In this document: piece by piece, positions 51,673-59,683 of the stretch
Layout: every line of letters starts with the position of its first letter
How positions within the stretch are numbered: position 1 is the first letter of the stretch
Source: Clostridium aceticum
GTDB taxonomy: Bacteria; Bacillota; Clostridia; Peptostreptococcales; Natronincolaceae
Direction of reading: 5' to 3'
Length of the DNA: 64,000 nt
Assembly: GCF_001042715.1 (NCBI RefSeq)
Contig: NZ_CP009687.1
Span: 1,541,418 to 1,605,417, forward strand
The notes under the pieces: model-generated
Told to the model about the DNA's origin: nothing
Seen by the model: the letters and a program-made list of their open reading frames with translations, nothing else
Databases searched by the model: none
Program-made: the position numbers and the translations under genes

Positions 51673-52446
51673 TTAGCTAAAGTTAGCAATGTTAATATCA
51701 AAATCTTTAATCAGCTTTTCGATTCTATTCTTAGAATTGAGAAGAAGATGAGAAATGAGTTGATTTTTTTCTGAAGTAATCCTAAAGGTAGGTATACTAA
51801 TACTTAGAGCTGCCACAACTTTTCCGTCTTTCCTAATGGGTACGGCTATACAGCTTATATGATTGGTACATTCTTCATACTCATAGGAAATATCTTCTAC
51901 CCTCACTTTTTTTAGTTGCTCATATAGAGCACTAAAGTCTGTAATGCTATTTTCAGTTAAGGGTTTTAAGCCATTAGAATAAATTTTCTTAAGTTCGTCG
52001 ATTTCACAATCACAAAGTAAAGATTTACCAAGAGCCGTACAATAGGCAGGAATAAGCTTCCCTACATGAGAAATCATTCGAATGGCTTCAGGAGAATCAA
52101 CTTTTAGAAGATATAAAACTTCACCTCCTCTAAGAATACCAAACTGACAAGTTTCTGAGCAAACATTTACTATGTGTTCCATCTCTTCTTTAATCGTATC
52201 AAGTATACTAAAATGATCTAAATAAGTAGAACCAACTCTATAAGCAGCTGAACCAATTTTATATTTTGAAGTGTTTTTATCAATAGAAATGTATTTTCTA
52301 TCTAGCAATGTATGAATGATAGGAAACATACTACTTTTAGGAGCATCTAAAATTGTAGAGATCTCCGTAAGCGTAAAGCCTTCTGTATTTGATGAAACAA
52401 GTTCTAGCACGTCTAGTACTCTTGAAGTTGAACGATGAGTTGACAT
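51673..52446 (-). CDS. IclR-family transcriptional regulator
   Basis: 257 residues. N-terminal winged helix (STSRVLDVLELVSSN, LTEISTILDAPKSSMFPIIH) and C-terminal effector domain (IRMISHVGKLIPAYCTALGK, ISCIAVPIRKDGKVVAALS). IclR proteins usually repress sugar-acid and aromatic catabolic genes and are released by a pathway metabolite. It faces the KdgT/UxaA/DapA operon, which it probably controls through the GTTCTTATATAAGAAC-type sites. GGGAGGAAA lies just before the ATG. Confidence 0.92.
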   Translation of the reverse strand: MSTHRSTSRVLDVLELVSSNTEGFTLTEISTILDAPKSSMFPIIHTLLDRKYISIDKNTSKYKIGSAAYRVGSTYLDHFSILDTIKEEMEHIVNVCSETCQFGILRGGEVLYLLKVDSPEAIRMISHVGKLIPAYCTALGKSLLCDCEIDELKKIYSNGLKPLTENSITDFSALYEQLKKVRVEDISYEYEECTNHISCIAVPIRKDGKVVAALSISIPTFRITSEKNQLISHLLLNSKNRIEKLIKDFDINIANFS

Positions 52447-52560
52447 TAAATTTCCTCCCGATTAATTCTTATAACAAAACTCCTTATTAAATAAAAAACC
52501 CTGATGATTCTATGTTAATACATAAGGAGAAATGAGTCAACAAGAGAATATATGAGATAG

Positions 52561-52602
52561 AAGAAGCTTCAAAGCAGCTAATTAGTTAGGAGCTTCTTTT
52601 TT
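52561..52602 (+). terminator. Terminator-like hairpin with no obvious gene before it
   Basis: AGAAGCT pairs with AGCTTCT followed by TTTTTAT. No plus-strand gene lies upstream; it may be left over from a gene now lost. Confidence 0.6.
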
Positions 52603-52699
52603 ATTGAAAAAATTTTAAAATTTTGCCAAATCAAATAGAGGTTTTCTATGTTTATACGTAGAAAAGAGTTAAAATATCAGCTTGATGGTAGAAGACTAA

Positions 52700-53059
52700 G
52701 GGGGAATCATTACATTATCAATATTAGGTCTAGTATACAACTACACATGGTTAAAGCAAACAAAAAGTATAGTATCAGGAGAGCTGTATCACACCTTTTC
52801 GCCAGAAGTATTGAAGGAAATCACAAATTCTAATATTCTTTTAGATCAAGGAAGAATTCAGACAATACGTCTTCAAATACCTACTTTTTTACAAAGTATA
52901 TTTGACGATTTAATCATTGCTATAAAAAGTGTTGCAGTTGAGGGAATACATAATATTTATTTTCTTGTAATGATTTTTACAATTATTACTTTAATAACCC
53001 TTTTATTACTTAGAAATGCTCCAATCCAAAAGAAAGTGGAGAATCCTCAAGAAAACTAA
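52700..53059 (+). pseudogene. 3' fragment of an MFS drug-type transporter
   Basis: 119 codons open from a TAA at 52697 to TAA 53059. The text (GIITLSILGLVYNYTWL, SPEVLKEITNSNILLDQGRI, a hydrophobic YFLVMIFTIITLITLLLL helix, RNAPIQKK) is the end of a 14-helix EmrB/QacA-like exporter: the last loop and last membrane segment. The remaining ~350 N-terminal residues are absent, so it is a remnant. Confidence 0.75.
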
Positions 53060-53116
53060 TATAGGTAGCAGCAAAATTTTTACAGAGAAGAAAATGATCA
53101 GTGAGGGATGAGATAA

Positions 53117-53566
53117 ATGAGAATATTAGTAGATGCAGATGGATGTCCTGTAAAGGACATTATACTTAAAGTAGCAAAAGAAAATAAGATACAACTAATA
53201 ATGATAAAAAATATTTGTCACCAAATTGATGACGATTATGCAGAAATCATAACAGTAGACCAAGGTAGCGATATGGCAGATATCGTACTTATTAATCGCA
53301 CAGCAGAGGGAGATATCGTAGTTACTCAAGATTATGGCGTAGCTGCTTTGGCCCTTGCAAAAAAGGCTATCGTTATTAATCAAAATGGCTGGTTGTATAC
53401 AAATGAAAATATAGATGAGTTGTTGGCGAAAAGACACTTTAATCAAGAAATGAGAAGAAAGCATAAAAAATATACTAAAACATCCAAGAGGAAGAAAGAA
53501 GATAACTTGAACTTTGAAGTTAAACTTAGAGAAGTGATCACGCATATATTATCGAACAAGAAATAG
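53117..53566 (+). CDS. yqxD: UPF0178 family protein (YaiI/YqxD)
   Basis: 149 residues with the family signatures ILVDADGCPVKDIILKVA, VDQGSDMADIVLINRTAEGD, VVTQDYGVAALAL and RRKHKKYTK near the C terminus. PIN-like fold of unknown function; the Asp residues in DADGCP and VTQDYG suggest a nuclease-like site. GAGGGATGAG precedes the ATG by 6 bases. Monocistronic with its own terminator. Confidence 0.93.
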   Translation: MRILVDADGCPVKDIILKVAKENKIQLIMIKNICHQIDDDYAEIITVDQGSDMADIVLINRTAEGDIVVTQDYGVAALALAKKAIVINQNGWLYTNENIDELLAKRHFNQEMRRKHKKYTKTSKRKKEDNLNFEVKLREVITHILSNKK

Positions 53567-53607
53567 AATGACTAGTAAAATTTATTAGAACCCACTTTAC
53601 ATAAAGT

Positions 53608-53649
53608 AACTCCCTTTGTAAATAACACAATATAAAGGGAGTTGTTTTT
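53608..53649 (+). terminator. Terminator of yqxD
   Basis: AACTCCCTTT pairs with AAAGGGAGTT, followed by GTTTTTG. Confidence 0.85.
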
Positions 53650-53749
53650 GCTATAAAATTAAGAAATTAAGATTATATAGAGAGGAGAGGTTTATTTCAT
53701 TGAATCAGGTATTACATGTAATTATGAAAATAATTAAAATGTATTTTAA

Positions 53750-54241
53750 CTAAAATGGCAAAGCTTTTCCTAGTCCTAATAAAAATGCAGGAATCCAAAG
53801 GCCTATAGGGATCCACACGATGAGAGAACAGGCTACCACTCTATTTGATAATTTACCGTAAAAGTTTAACCATACCATATAAGTAAGCACAGCATAACCG
53901 CCTGTTACTAAACCCATATAAATGTCTCCACCTGAAAAATTAATGAATGAATAAATAGTAGAAATGAATGCCACGGTAAGACTTACGTTTCCAATAGACT
54001 TTAGGTTTTCAAGTCCATATAAAAGAGCGTATGCAATACAAATATAAAGAAGACCATGAGCAAAAAGTAGACCAGCCCCCAACACATCTCCTTTAACACC
54101 ATCAATTAGGCCACATATTACTGTAAGAAGACCTACGATACCACATATAAATCCTGTGCCTTTAGCTTCTCCATAACCTAAGTTTAAAAGAGCTACTGTA
54201 AACCACATTAAGCTAATCATTATAAGACCGGGTATTACCAT
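53750..54241 (-). CDS. AmiS/UreI family small-amide or urea channel
   Basis: 163 residues, about six membrane helices with almost no loops. The pattern LNLGYGEAKGTGFICGIVG, AGLLFAHGLLYICIAYALL, and a C-terminal LNFYGKLSNRVVACSLIVWI matches AmiS/UreI proteins, which pass acetamide or urea across the membrane. No urease or amidase gene adjoins it. AGAGGGGG lies 8 bases before the ATG. The leader is ~200 bases long; I see no riboswitch in it. Confidence 0.8.
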   Translation of the reverse strand: MVIPGLIMISLMWFTVALLNLGYGEAKGTGFICGIVGLLTVICGLIDGVKGDVLGAGLLFAHGLLYICIAYALLYGLENLKSIGNVSLTVAFISTIYSFINFSGGDIYMGLVTGGYAVLTYMVWLNFYGKLSNRVVACSLIVWIPIGLWIPAFLLGLGKALPF

Positions 54242-54447
54242 TTAAAAAACCCCCTCTTGAAATATAATTTTTTATCTCTCCCCTCTATTAACCTTAAAAT
54301 TAAAAACTTAATTGATAGACTATTTAAAAACTATAAAAACGAATATGTAAGAATTATCATTATTTTCTAATTATTAATTAATATAACATATTCTGTTAAA
54401 AATCAAAAAATCCTTCTTATTTTATAAAAAAAATGAAAAGGTTTTCA

Positions 54448-54495
54448 AAGTAAAATACTTTGGACATTAATTATAAAGCCCAAAGTATTTTACTT
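54448..54495. repeat. Perfect 16-bp inverted repeat upstream of the AmiS/UreI gene
   Basis: AAGTAAAATACTTTGG (54448-54463) and CCAAAGTATTTTACTT (54480-54495) with a 16-nt loop. No immediate T run on either strand. It may end the transcript of the minus-strand gene at 54721, or be regulatory. Confidence 0.7.
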
Positions 54496-54586
54496 ACTAA
54501 CTTGAAGATGTAGCAGGATTAAGTTGTAGAACTTTTTATAAACATGAGATAGTCTTAAAATAAGCTACTGAATTATAACCTGATTA

Positions 54587-54709
54587 TATAGATAAACAAC
54601 ATCAGGACTTAATTTTGATATACTAAGGGCTACATTTGCAGCCCACGGTTTTGGGGCGAAACCGTAGACCGTGTATATCAAAATTAAAGTTTGAACTTGC
54701 TTATCTATA
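54587..54709. repeat. 123-bp palindromic interspersed repeat, family 1, copy 2
   Basis: Same length as copy 1 at 4256-4378, with two base differences (G for T near position 20, G for A near 103). It lies 12 bases from the stop of the N-formylglutamate amidohydrolase-like gene. Confidence 0.9.
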
Positions 54710-54720
54710 TTATTTCTTCA

Positions 54721-55458
54721 TTAATTACTCAGTGTTTTATTCAACCGATAGATGAGTTTTTCTAAAGTAATAACAATTTGTTGAAACTTATTCCAACTTT
54801 CTATATAACTAAGATCACGATAAAGTCCATTGATTTCTAATTGAAAAGAGGGGATGTTGGTTTTTTCCCATATTGTTTTAACAACGGTTCCTTCTTTATT
54901 GGCATTAAATAAATAGTTAAATCTTACATCTCGAATATCTTCTTCCAAAAATGTTTCGATAATTAAGTTTTCAATTTCTTTTGAAATTGATTTACCATTG
55001 AGTGTACCTACATCAATCATAAAGGGTCTTTTTTTATGAAGACCATGTAGATCAATCAAACAGCGTAAGGGGTACTGCATGATCTTCTTAACTAAATAAT
55101 CTTTATAAGAACAAATTGAATCGCTATTAGAGTCACCATTACCTGTAAAGGTTCGATAAATAGCATGACATTTTGTACGTTGAGCTAATATTAATGCTAA
55201 ACTTCCTGTAAAGATATCTGGATTTTTGATTAAGCCATTTCTTACTTGTTTCACAGCATGAGGAGCAGAAATAATAATAGGAATAACACCTTCTTTATAT
55301 TTAAATAGACAATTATAGTTTCTTCCTAAATAGTGATTGCTGGAAAATTCTCCTTCTAACAATAAAGCGTTGCTTATTAACTGATTATTAAAGTTAAGGA
55401 TTTTGCTAATAAATATCACCACCTCTAAAGATAAAAAGTATAGTTTTTTTAAAACCAA
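54721..55458 (-). CDS. N-formylglutamate amidohydrolase-like protein
   Basis: 245 residues. Motifs PIIISAPHAVKQVRNG, IYRTFTGNGDSNSDS and LIDLHGLHKKRPFMIDVGT match the zinc-dependent N-formylglutamate amidohydrolase fold, with His and Asp ligands in APHA and DLHG. Members hydrolyse N-formylglutamate or other N-acyl amino acids; hutH is 40 kb away, so a link to histidine breakdown is weak. The TTG start at 55458 has no ribosome site. A start nearer the GAGGTGGTGAT at about 55420 is possible, so the first ~15 residues are uncertain. Confidence 0.7.
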   Translation of the reverse strand: MVLKKLYFLSLEVVIFISKILNFNNQLISNALLLEGEFSSNHYLGRNYNCLFKYKEGVIPIIISAPHAVKQVRNGLIKNPDIFTGSLALILAQRTKCHAIYRTFTGNGDSNSDSICSYKDYLVKKIMQYPLRCLIDLHGLHKKRPFMIDVGTLNGKSISKEIENLIIETFLEEDIRDVRFNYLFNANKEGTVVKTIWEKTNIPSFQLEINGLYRDLSYIESWNKFQQIVITLEKLIYRLNKTLSN

Positions 55459-55795
55459 TAGTAATTTATTAACTTTATAATATTTAGAAGTAAGTTAGAA
55501 TTTTTATTATTGGTTTTAAAGAAGATATTTCAATAAACTTGTTAAAGAAAAGTTTTGTTTTCTTTGCAAATAAATTATAAATACTAGCTGAGACTATAAT
55601 TATATTCTCATAATTAAGTTTCTGTTCAAATCTATTTTTAGTAAAGAGCCTGTGAAATATAGAAGTAATTAATGGATGTATGAAGAAACTCTTAAGAGGA
55701 ATGTATGAAAATAAAAGAATCTGTTAACAATGAATCACAGAAACTGTTTTAGCTGTAAAACTTTACAATCAAATTTTAAAACATTCAAAAGCTAG
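55459..55795 (+). other. Non-coding AT-rich region before the tRNA array
   Basis: No gene is seen. TATTGGTTTTA occurs near both ends of the first 60 bases as an inverted pair. The two tRNA-array promoters follow. Confidence 0.4.
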
Positions 55796-55823
55796 TTGAC
55801 AAAGGTGAAAAAAAGTGTATAAT
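55796..55823 (+). promoter_or_regulatory. Distal promoter of the tRNA array
   Basis: TTGACA (55796-55801), a 16-base spacer, TATAAT (55818-55823). Confidence 0.75.
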
Positions 55824-55918
55824 TGAATTTGTCGTTATTTTAAATGTTCCTGATTTTTATGTAAAAAACAAAAAAATATGGTGGATATTGGAATAAAATA
55901 ATAGTAACAAGAAAATTA

Positions 55919-55948
55919 TTGACAAATAGCAAAATATATGATTATATA
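55919..55948 (+). promoter_or_regulatory. Proximal promoter of the tRNA array
   Basis: TTGACA (55919-55924), an 18-base spacer, TATATA (55943-55948), about 20 bases before tRNA-Asn. Confidence 0.65.
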
Positions 55949-55969
55949 TTTCTATGAGTTAATTACTAT

Positions 55970-56044
55970 TCCAGAGTAGCTCAATGGTGGAGCACCCGGC
56001 TGTTAACCGGTAGGTTGGAGGTTCGAGTCCTCTCTCTGGAGCCA
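55970..56044 (+). tRNA. tRNA-Asn(GTT)
   Basis: TCCAGAG/CTCTGGA acceptor, loop CTGTTAA, TTCGAGTCC arm, CCA encoded. First of eleven. Confidence 0.97.
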
Positions 56045-56052
56045 AAGAAAGT

Positions 56053-56141
56053 GCCGAAGTGGCGGAACTGGCAGACGCACAGGACTTAAAATCCTGCGGT
56101 CCTTCAAGATCGTACCGGTTCGATTCCGGTCTTCGGCACCA
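56053..56141 (+). tRNA. tRNA-Leu(TAA)
   Basis: GCCGAAG/CTTCGGC acceptor, CAGGA-CTTAAAA-TCCTG anticodon arm, long variable arm, CCA encoded. Confidence 0.97.
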
Positions 56142-56149
56142 CAATTTAT

Positions 56150-56223
56150 GCGGGTGTAGTTCAGTGGTAGAACTTCAGCCTTCCAAGCTGACCGCGAGGG
56201 TTCGATTCCCTTCACCCGCTCCA
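56150..56223 (+). tRNA. tRNA-Gly(TCC)
   Basis: GCGGGTG/CACCCGC acceptor, loop CTTCCAA, CCA encoded. Confidence 0.97.
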
Positions 56224-56235
56224 TTTAAAAATTAA

Positions 56236-56311
56236 GATCCATTAGCTCAGTCGGTAGAGCACCTGACTTTTAATCAGGGTGTCCCGCGTTCGAGTCGCGG
56301 ATGGATCACCA
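56236..56311 (+). tRNA. tRNA-Lys(TTT)
   Basis: GATCCAT/ATGGATC acceptor, CTGA-CTTTTAA-TCAG arm, CCA encoded. Confidence 0.97.
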
Positions 56312-56438
56312 TACTAGAAGTCAGAGATCAGAGTGCTAGCGGTCCAGAGAGATAGTAGAAAATGAATTAAATTGATTTTCTTTTAATTGATTTTATTCAA
56401 ACCTGGCAAACTGATATCCGGTTTCCCACATATAATAA

Positions 56439-56527
56439 GGAGAGGTGTCCGAGTGGTTTAAGGAGCTGGTCTTGAAAACCAGTGACTCCGAAAGGGGCCG
56501 TGGGTTCGAATCCCACCCTCTCCGCCA
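56439..56527 (+). tRNA. tRNA-Ser(TGA)
   Basis: GGAGAGG/CCTCTCC acceptor, CTGGT-CTTGAAA-ACCAG arm, long variable arm, CCA encoded. Preceded by a 127-base spacer with repeat words. Confidence 0.97.
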
Positions 56528-56650
56528 AGTTAGAAATCAGAAGGTAGAAAGCAGAGTGCCCAAAAACCCCAAAAGATAAATCATAAATTTCTTTAGAAGT
56601 TTTGGTTTAAAAACTGGCAGACGGGCAAACTGACATCTGGCTTCCAAAAG

Positions 56651-56742
56651 GGAGAAGTACTCAAGTAGGCTGAAGAGGACGGTTTGCTAAACCGTTAGGT
56701 CGTGTAAGCGGCGCGCGGGTTCGAATCCCGCCTTCTCCGCCA
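56651..56742 (+). tRNA. tRNA-Ser(GCT)
   Basis: GGAGAAG/CTTCTCC acceptor, ACGGT-TTGCTAA-ACCGT arm, long variable arm, CCA encoded. Confidence 0.97.
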
Positions 56743-56746
56743 ATTT

Positions 56747-56823
56747 CCGGGTGTAGCGCAGTTTGGTAGCGCACATGGTTTGGGACCATGGGGTCGGGAG
56801 TTCGAATCTCTCCACCCGGACCA
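56747..56823 (+). tRNA. tRNA-Pro(TGG)
   Basis: CCGGGTG/CACCCGG acceptor, CATGG-TTTGGGA-CCATG arm, CCA encoded. Only 4 bases after the previous tRNA. Confidence 0.96.
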
Positions 56824-56849
56824 GTGGTTTTTAGCAACCTAAATAATTA

Positions 56850-56926
56850 GGGCCTTTAGCTCAGTTGGTCAGAGCGTCCGGCTCATAACCGGCAGGTCCG
56901 GGGTTCGAGTCCCTGAAGGCCCACCA
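56850..56926 (+). tRNA. tRNA with CAT anticodon: Met elongator or Ile2 (lysidine)
   Basis: GGGCCTT/AAGGCCC acceptor, CCGG-CTCATAA-CCGG arm, CCA encoded. The GG-CCTTTAGCTCAGTTGGT opening resembles the tRNA-Ile2 of Bacillus, whose CAT is modified to lysidine, as much as elongator Met; sequence alone does not decide. Confidence 0.9.
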
Positions 56927-57018
56927 CTTAAAAATCACAGGTCAAGAGGTCAGTGGGTTAGAAAAGTTCATGAAAATGAATAAGACCATTGATTTTTCAT
57001 TTTTTATTTCAAAAATGC

Positions 57019-57094
57019 AGGGGTGTAGTTCAGTTGGTAGAACGGCGGTCTCCAAAACCGCATGTCGTGGGTTCAAGTCCTGTCGCCCCTGCCA
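57019..57094 (+). tRNA. tRNA-Trp(CCA)
   Basis: AGGGGTG/CGCCCCT acceptor, GCGGT-CTCCAAA-ACCGC arm, CCA encoded. Confidence 0.97.
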
Positions 57095-57140
57095 AAATAA
57101 AAGTAAATTCCTAAAGTTCCATATTCTACATTGAAAGTTA

Positions 57141-57217
<77 letters not shown>

Positions 57218-57225
57218 ATAGATTT

Positions 57226-57301
57226 GCCCAGATAGCTCAGTCGGTAGAGCAGGGGACTGAAAATCCCCGTGTCGGTGGTTCGATTCCGCCTCTGGGCACC
57301 A
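57226..57301 (+). tRNA. tRNA-Phe(GAA)
   Basis: GCCCAGA/TCTGGGC acceptor, GGGGA-CTGAAAA-TCCCC arm, CCA encoded. Last of the array. Confidence 0.97.
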
Positions 57302-57342
57302 AATAGAAAAACTAGTACAATTTTGTACTAGTTTTTCTATTT
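57301..57342. terminator. Bidirectional terminator of the tRNA array and asparaginase
   Basis: A perfect 20-bp stem (arms 57301-57320 and 57323-57342) with a 2-nt loop, containing AAAAACTAGTACAA and TTGTACTAGTTTTT. It begins at the last base of the CCA end and also lies at the 3' end of the convergent asparaginase gene. Confidence 0.95.
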
Positions 57343-57373
57343 GGTAAGGTAATGAAAATCCTAAATTCCACAT

Positions 57374-58366
57374 TTACTGATATTGGTCATTTTCCATAAT
57401 ATTTCTCAAGGTATGCAAGTCTTTTGTTACGCTAAGGGCTAACATTAATTTAATTCGAGCTTTTTGTCCAGGCAAATCTCCGCAAAAAATAACACCCAAT
57501 ATTCGTAGTTGTCTGCCCCCTCCCTGATAACCATAGGAGTCTAGTACACGGCCAGTAGGACATCTTGAAACGATAACAACAGCTACCTTTTTATCAATAG
57601 CGTATTGAATACCCTCCAACATCTGGGGTGGAATATTGCCTCTACCCAAAGCTTCAATAACAATCCCCTCTGCATTAGAATCGACACAGTGCTTTAAAAG
57701 GCGTGAATCCATACCAGCAGCACATTTGATTAAGTCAACATTTGTTATGATAGAGGTTGCGGGGATATGCTGTCGATCGATGACTTCTCGGTGAAAGATC
57801 ACCCGATCATTATCTACGATTCCTAAAGCACCAAAGGATATGGATTTAAAAGTATCTAAGCTTAAAGTATTGGTTTTTGTTACTTCGCTTGCGGCGTTTA
57901 CTTCGTTATTCATTACCACCAACACTCCTTTGTTTTTTGCATGAGGAGAGATAGCAGTACATACAGCGGCCGCCAAATTGCTTGGACCATCATAACCAAG
58001 TTCGGAACTATTCCTCATAGCACCAACAACTACAATAGGTTTGTCGCACTTAATAGTTAAATCCAACAAGTAAGCTGTCTCTTCTAATGTATCTGTACCG
58101 TGGGTGATGACTACGCCGGTGATTTCTTTCCTATGTATTGTTTTGAAAACAAGCTTTTGTAGTTCCATCATAAGTAGAGGGTCGATATGCGGACCAGGCA
58201 GAGTGGAAAAATTGATAGCCTCAATTTCTGCAAACTTATCAATATTGGTTACCAAGGACATAATTTCTTGGTTGGATAAGGCGGGAATTGCTGCACCAAT
58301 TCTAGGATCTATTGACATAGAAATTGTTCCCCCTGTAAAAATAATCGCAACTTTAGGTTTTTTCAT
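57374..58366 (-). CDS. ansA: L-asparaginase, type I
   Basis: 330 residues. Two catalytic Thr motifs: IIFTGGTISMSIDPR near the N terminus, and VVITHGTDTLEETAYLLDL near residue 90. No signal peptide, so it is a cytoplasmic, AnsA-type enzyme hydrolysing asparagine to aspartate and ammonia. The length is normal. GGAGGTATTCT precedes the ATG. No ansB (aspartase) follows; it is a single gene ending against the tRNA array terminator. Confidence 0.94.
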   Translation of the reverse strand: MKKPKVAIIFTGGTISMSIDPRIGAAIPALSNQEIMSLVTNIDKFAEIEAINFSTLPGPHIDPLLMMELQKLVFKTIHRKEITGVVITHGTDTLEETAYLLDLTIKCDKPIVVVGAMRNSSELGYDGPSNLAAAVCTAISPHAKNKGVLVVMNNEVNAASEVTKTNTLSLDTFKSISFGALGIVDNDRVIFHREVIDRQHIPATSIITNVDLIKCAAGMDSRLLKHCVDSNAEGIVIEALGRGNIPPQMLEGIQYAIDKKVAVVIVSRCPTGRVLDSYGYQGGGRQLRILGVIFCGDLPGQKARIKLMLALSVTKDLHTLRNIMENDQYQ

Positions 58367-58547
58367 AGAATACCTCCTAACTAATATTAATTATTTAAAA
58401 ATAATTTTTATTTAAATTTAGATTTTGTTTTATTATTATTTTATCATTATAAGTCCTAAGAGGTGAAAAAGTGCATTATGGAGAAGATAAAAGCGAGAGA
58501 AATATTATTAATTATACAGCAACAAGTATAGTGTTAGCAATAAAAAC

Positions 58548-58650
58548 AAAAAAAAATCCGGGCTAGGCCCGGAAAATAAAATAAAAATTGTTTAAAAGGG
58601 GTATTGGGAATAGAGATTATATTTACGAGGTTATCAGGGGGATAACCATA
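58548..58650 (-). ncRNA. Candidate C-rich small RNA with two hairpins
   Basis: Minus-strand transcript of ~100 nt predicted from a promoter at 58656-58684. First hairpin GGTTATC-CCCCT-GATAACC (58629-58647), a linear middle with TTCCCAATACCCCTTTT, then terminator TCCGGGC-CTA-GCCCGGA with a nine-T tail. Exposed CCCCT and CCC words could pair with GGAGG-type ribosome sites. No reading frame of note. It resembles C-rich small RNAs of spore formers, but I cannot assign a family. Confidence 0.6.
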
Positions 58651-58655
58651 GTAAG

Positions 58656-58684
58656 ATTATAACAAATTACGACAAAAGATGCAA
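58656..58684 (-). promoter_or_regulatory. Promoter of the candidate small RNA
   Basis: Minus strand TTGCAT (58679-58684), a 17-base spacer, TATAAT (58656-58661) with TGT in front (extended -10). Confidence 0.75.
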
Positions 58685-58846
58685 TGATTTGACGAAAAAA
58701 TATTTATAATTTTTTTTAACAAATAATTTTTATTTGTTAAAAATTTAATCAAGTAGTTTAAGGGAAATTTGTATAAAGGGTATTTGGATTAATGTCTTAT
58801 ATAGTATATAATAAGATGAGATAATATTGTAAAGGTGGGATAGTCG

Positions 58847-59458
58847 TTGGATAAGGTCGTGAGTACAATAATAGAGAACCTAGAAAAAAGAAAAATAAAA
58901 GCTAAGTTTTTTCAAACAAAAGAAGAAGCTAAAGAGGAAATCTTAAAGGAAGTTCAATCCTATAGCAGTATAGGGATTGGTGGTTCTATGACAGTGAAGG
59001 AAATGGGACTATACGAAGCATTGCTTCAAGAGAACAAAGAAATATACTGGCACTGGTTGGCAGAAAAAGAAAAAGTAAGTGAAGTTCGGCAGTTAGCTAA
59101 TCAAGCAGATGTTTATTTGACCAGTACCAATGCTTTAACAGAAGCTGGAGAATTAATTAATATTGATGGTATAGGAAATAGAGTTAGTGCTATGTACTAT
59201 GGCCCTAAAAAAGTGATTGTTCTATGTGGTACAAATAAAATTTGTAGTGATATGATTTCGGCAATGGATAGAATTAAAAAAGAAGCCTGTCCTCCAAATG
59301 CTAAAAGATTAGGATTAAAGACGCCATGTGGTGTTACGGGAAACTGTAATGATTGTTTAAGTGAGGCTAGAATGTGTAATATAACAGTTATTATAAATCA
59401 TAAACCTATGACTGTAGACTTAAGCGTATATATTATTGGCGAGTCATTGGGTTATTAG
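58847..59458 (+). CDS. LUD-domain protein (LutC/YkgG-like)
   Basis: 203 residues from TTG 58847 (AGGTGGGAT upstream). The whole protein is a LUD domain (former DUF162): SIGIGGSMTVKEMGLYEALL, ADVYLTSTNALTEAGELINI, GIGNRVSAMYYGPKKVIVLC. A Cys cluster follows (ACPPNAKRLGLKTPCGVTGN then CNDC), typical of the clostridial stand-alone form. LUD proteins belong to lactate oxidation complexes in Bacillus, but no lutAB partner is present here, so the role is open. Confidence 0.88.
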   Translation: MDKVVSTIIENLEKRKIKAKFFQTKEEAKEEILKEVQSYSSIGIGGSMTVKEMGLYEALLQENKEIYWHWLAEKEKVSEVRQLANQADVYLTSTNALTEAGELINIDGIGNRVSAMYYGPKKVIVLCGTNKICSDMISAMDRIKKEACPPNAKRLGLKTPCGVTGNCNDCLSEARMCNITVIINHKPMTVDLSVYIIGESLGY

Positions 59459-59473
59459 ATCAATCCATATTAA

Positions 59474-59521
59474 ACCAGCACTCAGATGCTATCTATTGTA
59501 CATAGGGTGCTGGTCTGTTTT
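59474..59521 (+). terminator. Terminator after the LUD gene
   Basis: ACCAGCAC pairs with GTGCTGGT, followed by CTGTTTTG. Confidence 0.7.
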
Positions 59522-59683
59522 GATTTTCATTATATGCAATCTTTTACAACTAGGATATGTATTGCTTCACTATATTAGGTAAAACTAAAAATTAAGGCGA
59601 ACTTTATAAGCTAAAAGTAGCCCTTGGGATATTAAAATTTAGTGTGTACATCTATAGTAATAAATGAGCGAGGTTGAAGTGGA

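Noticed and set aside
53702-54720. Riboswitch (guanidine or urea related) upstream of the AmiS/UreI gene
   Set aside because: The leader has a 16-bp inverted repeat and a mobile palindrome but no conserved riboswitch core that I can recognise.
54721-55458. Link between the N-formylglutamate amidohydrolase-like gene and hutH
   Set aside because: The genes are 40 kb apart, with no hutU, hutI or hutF; the pathway link is not supported by position.
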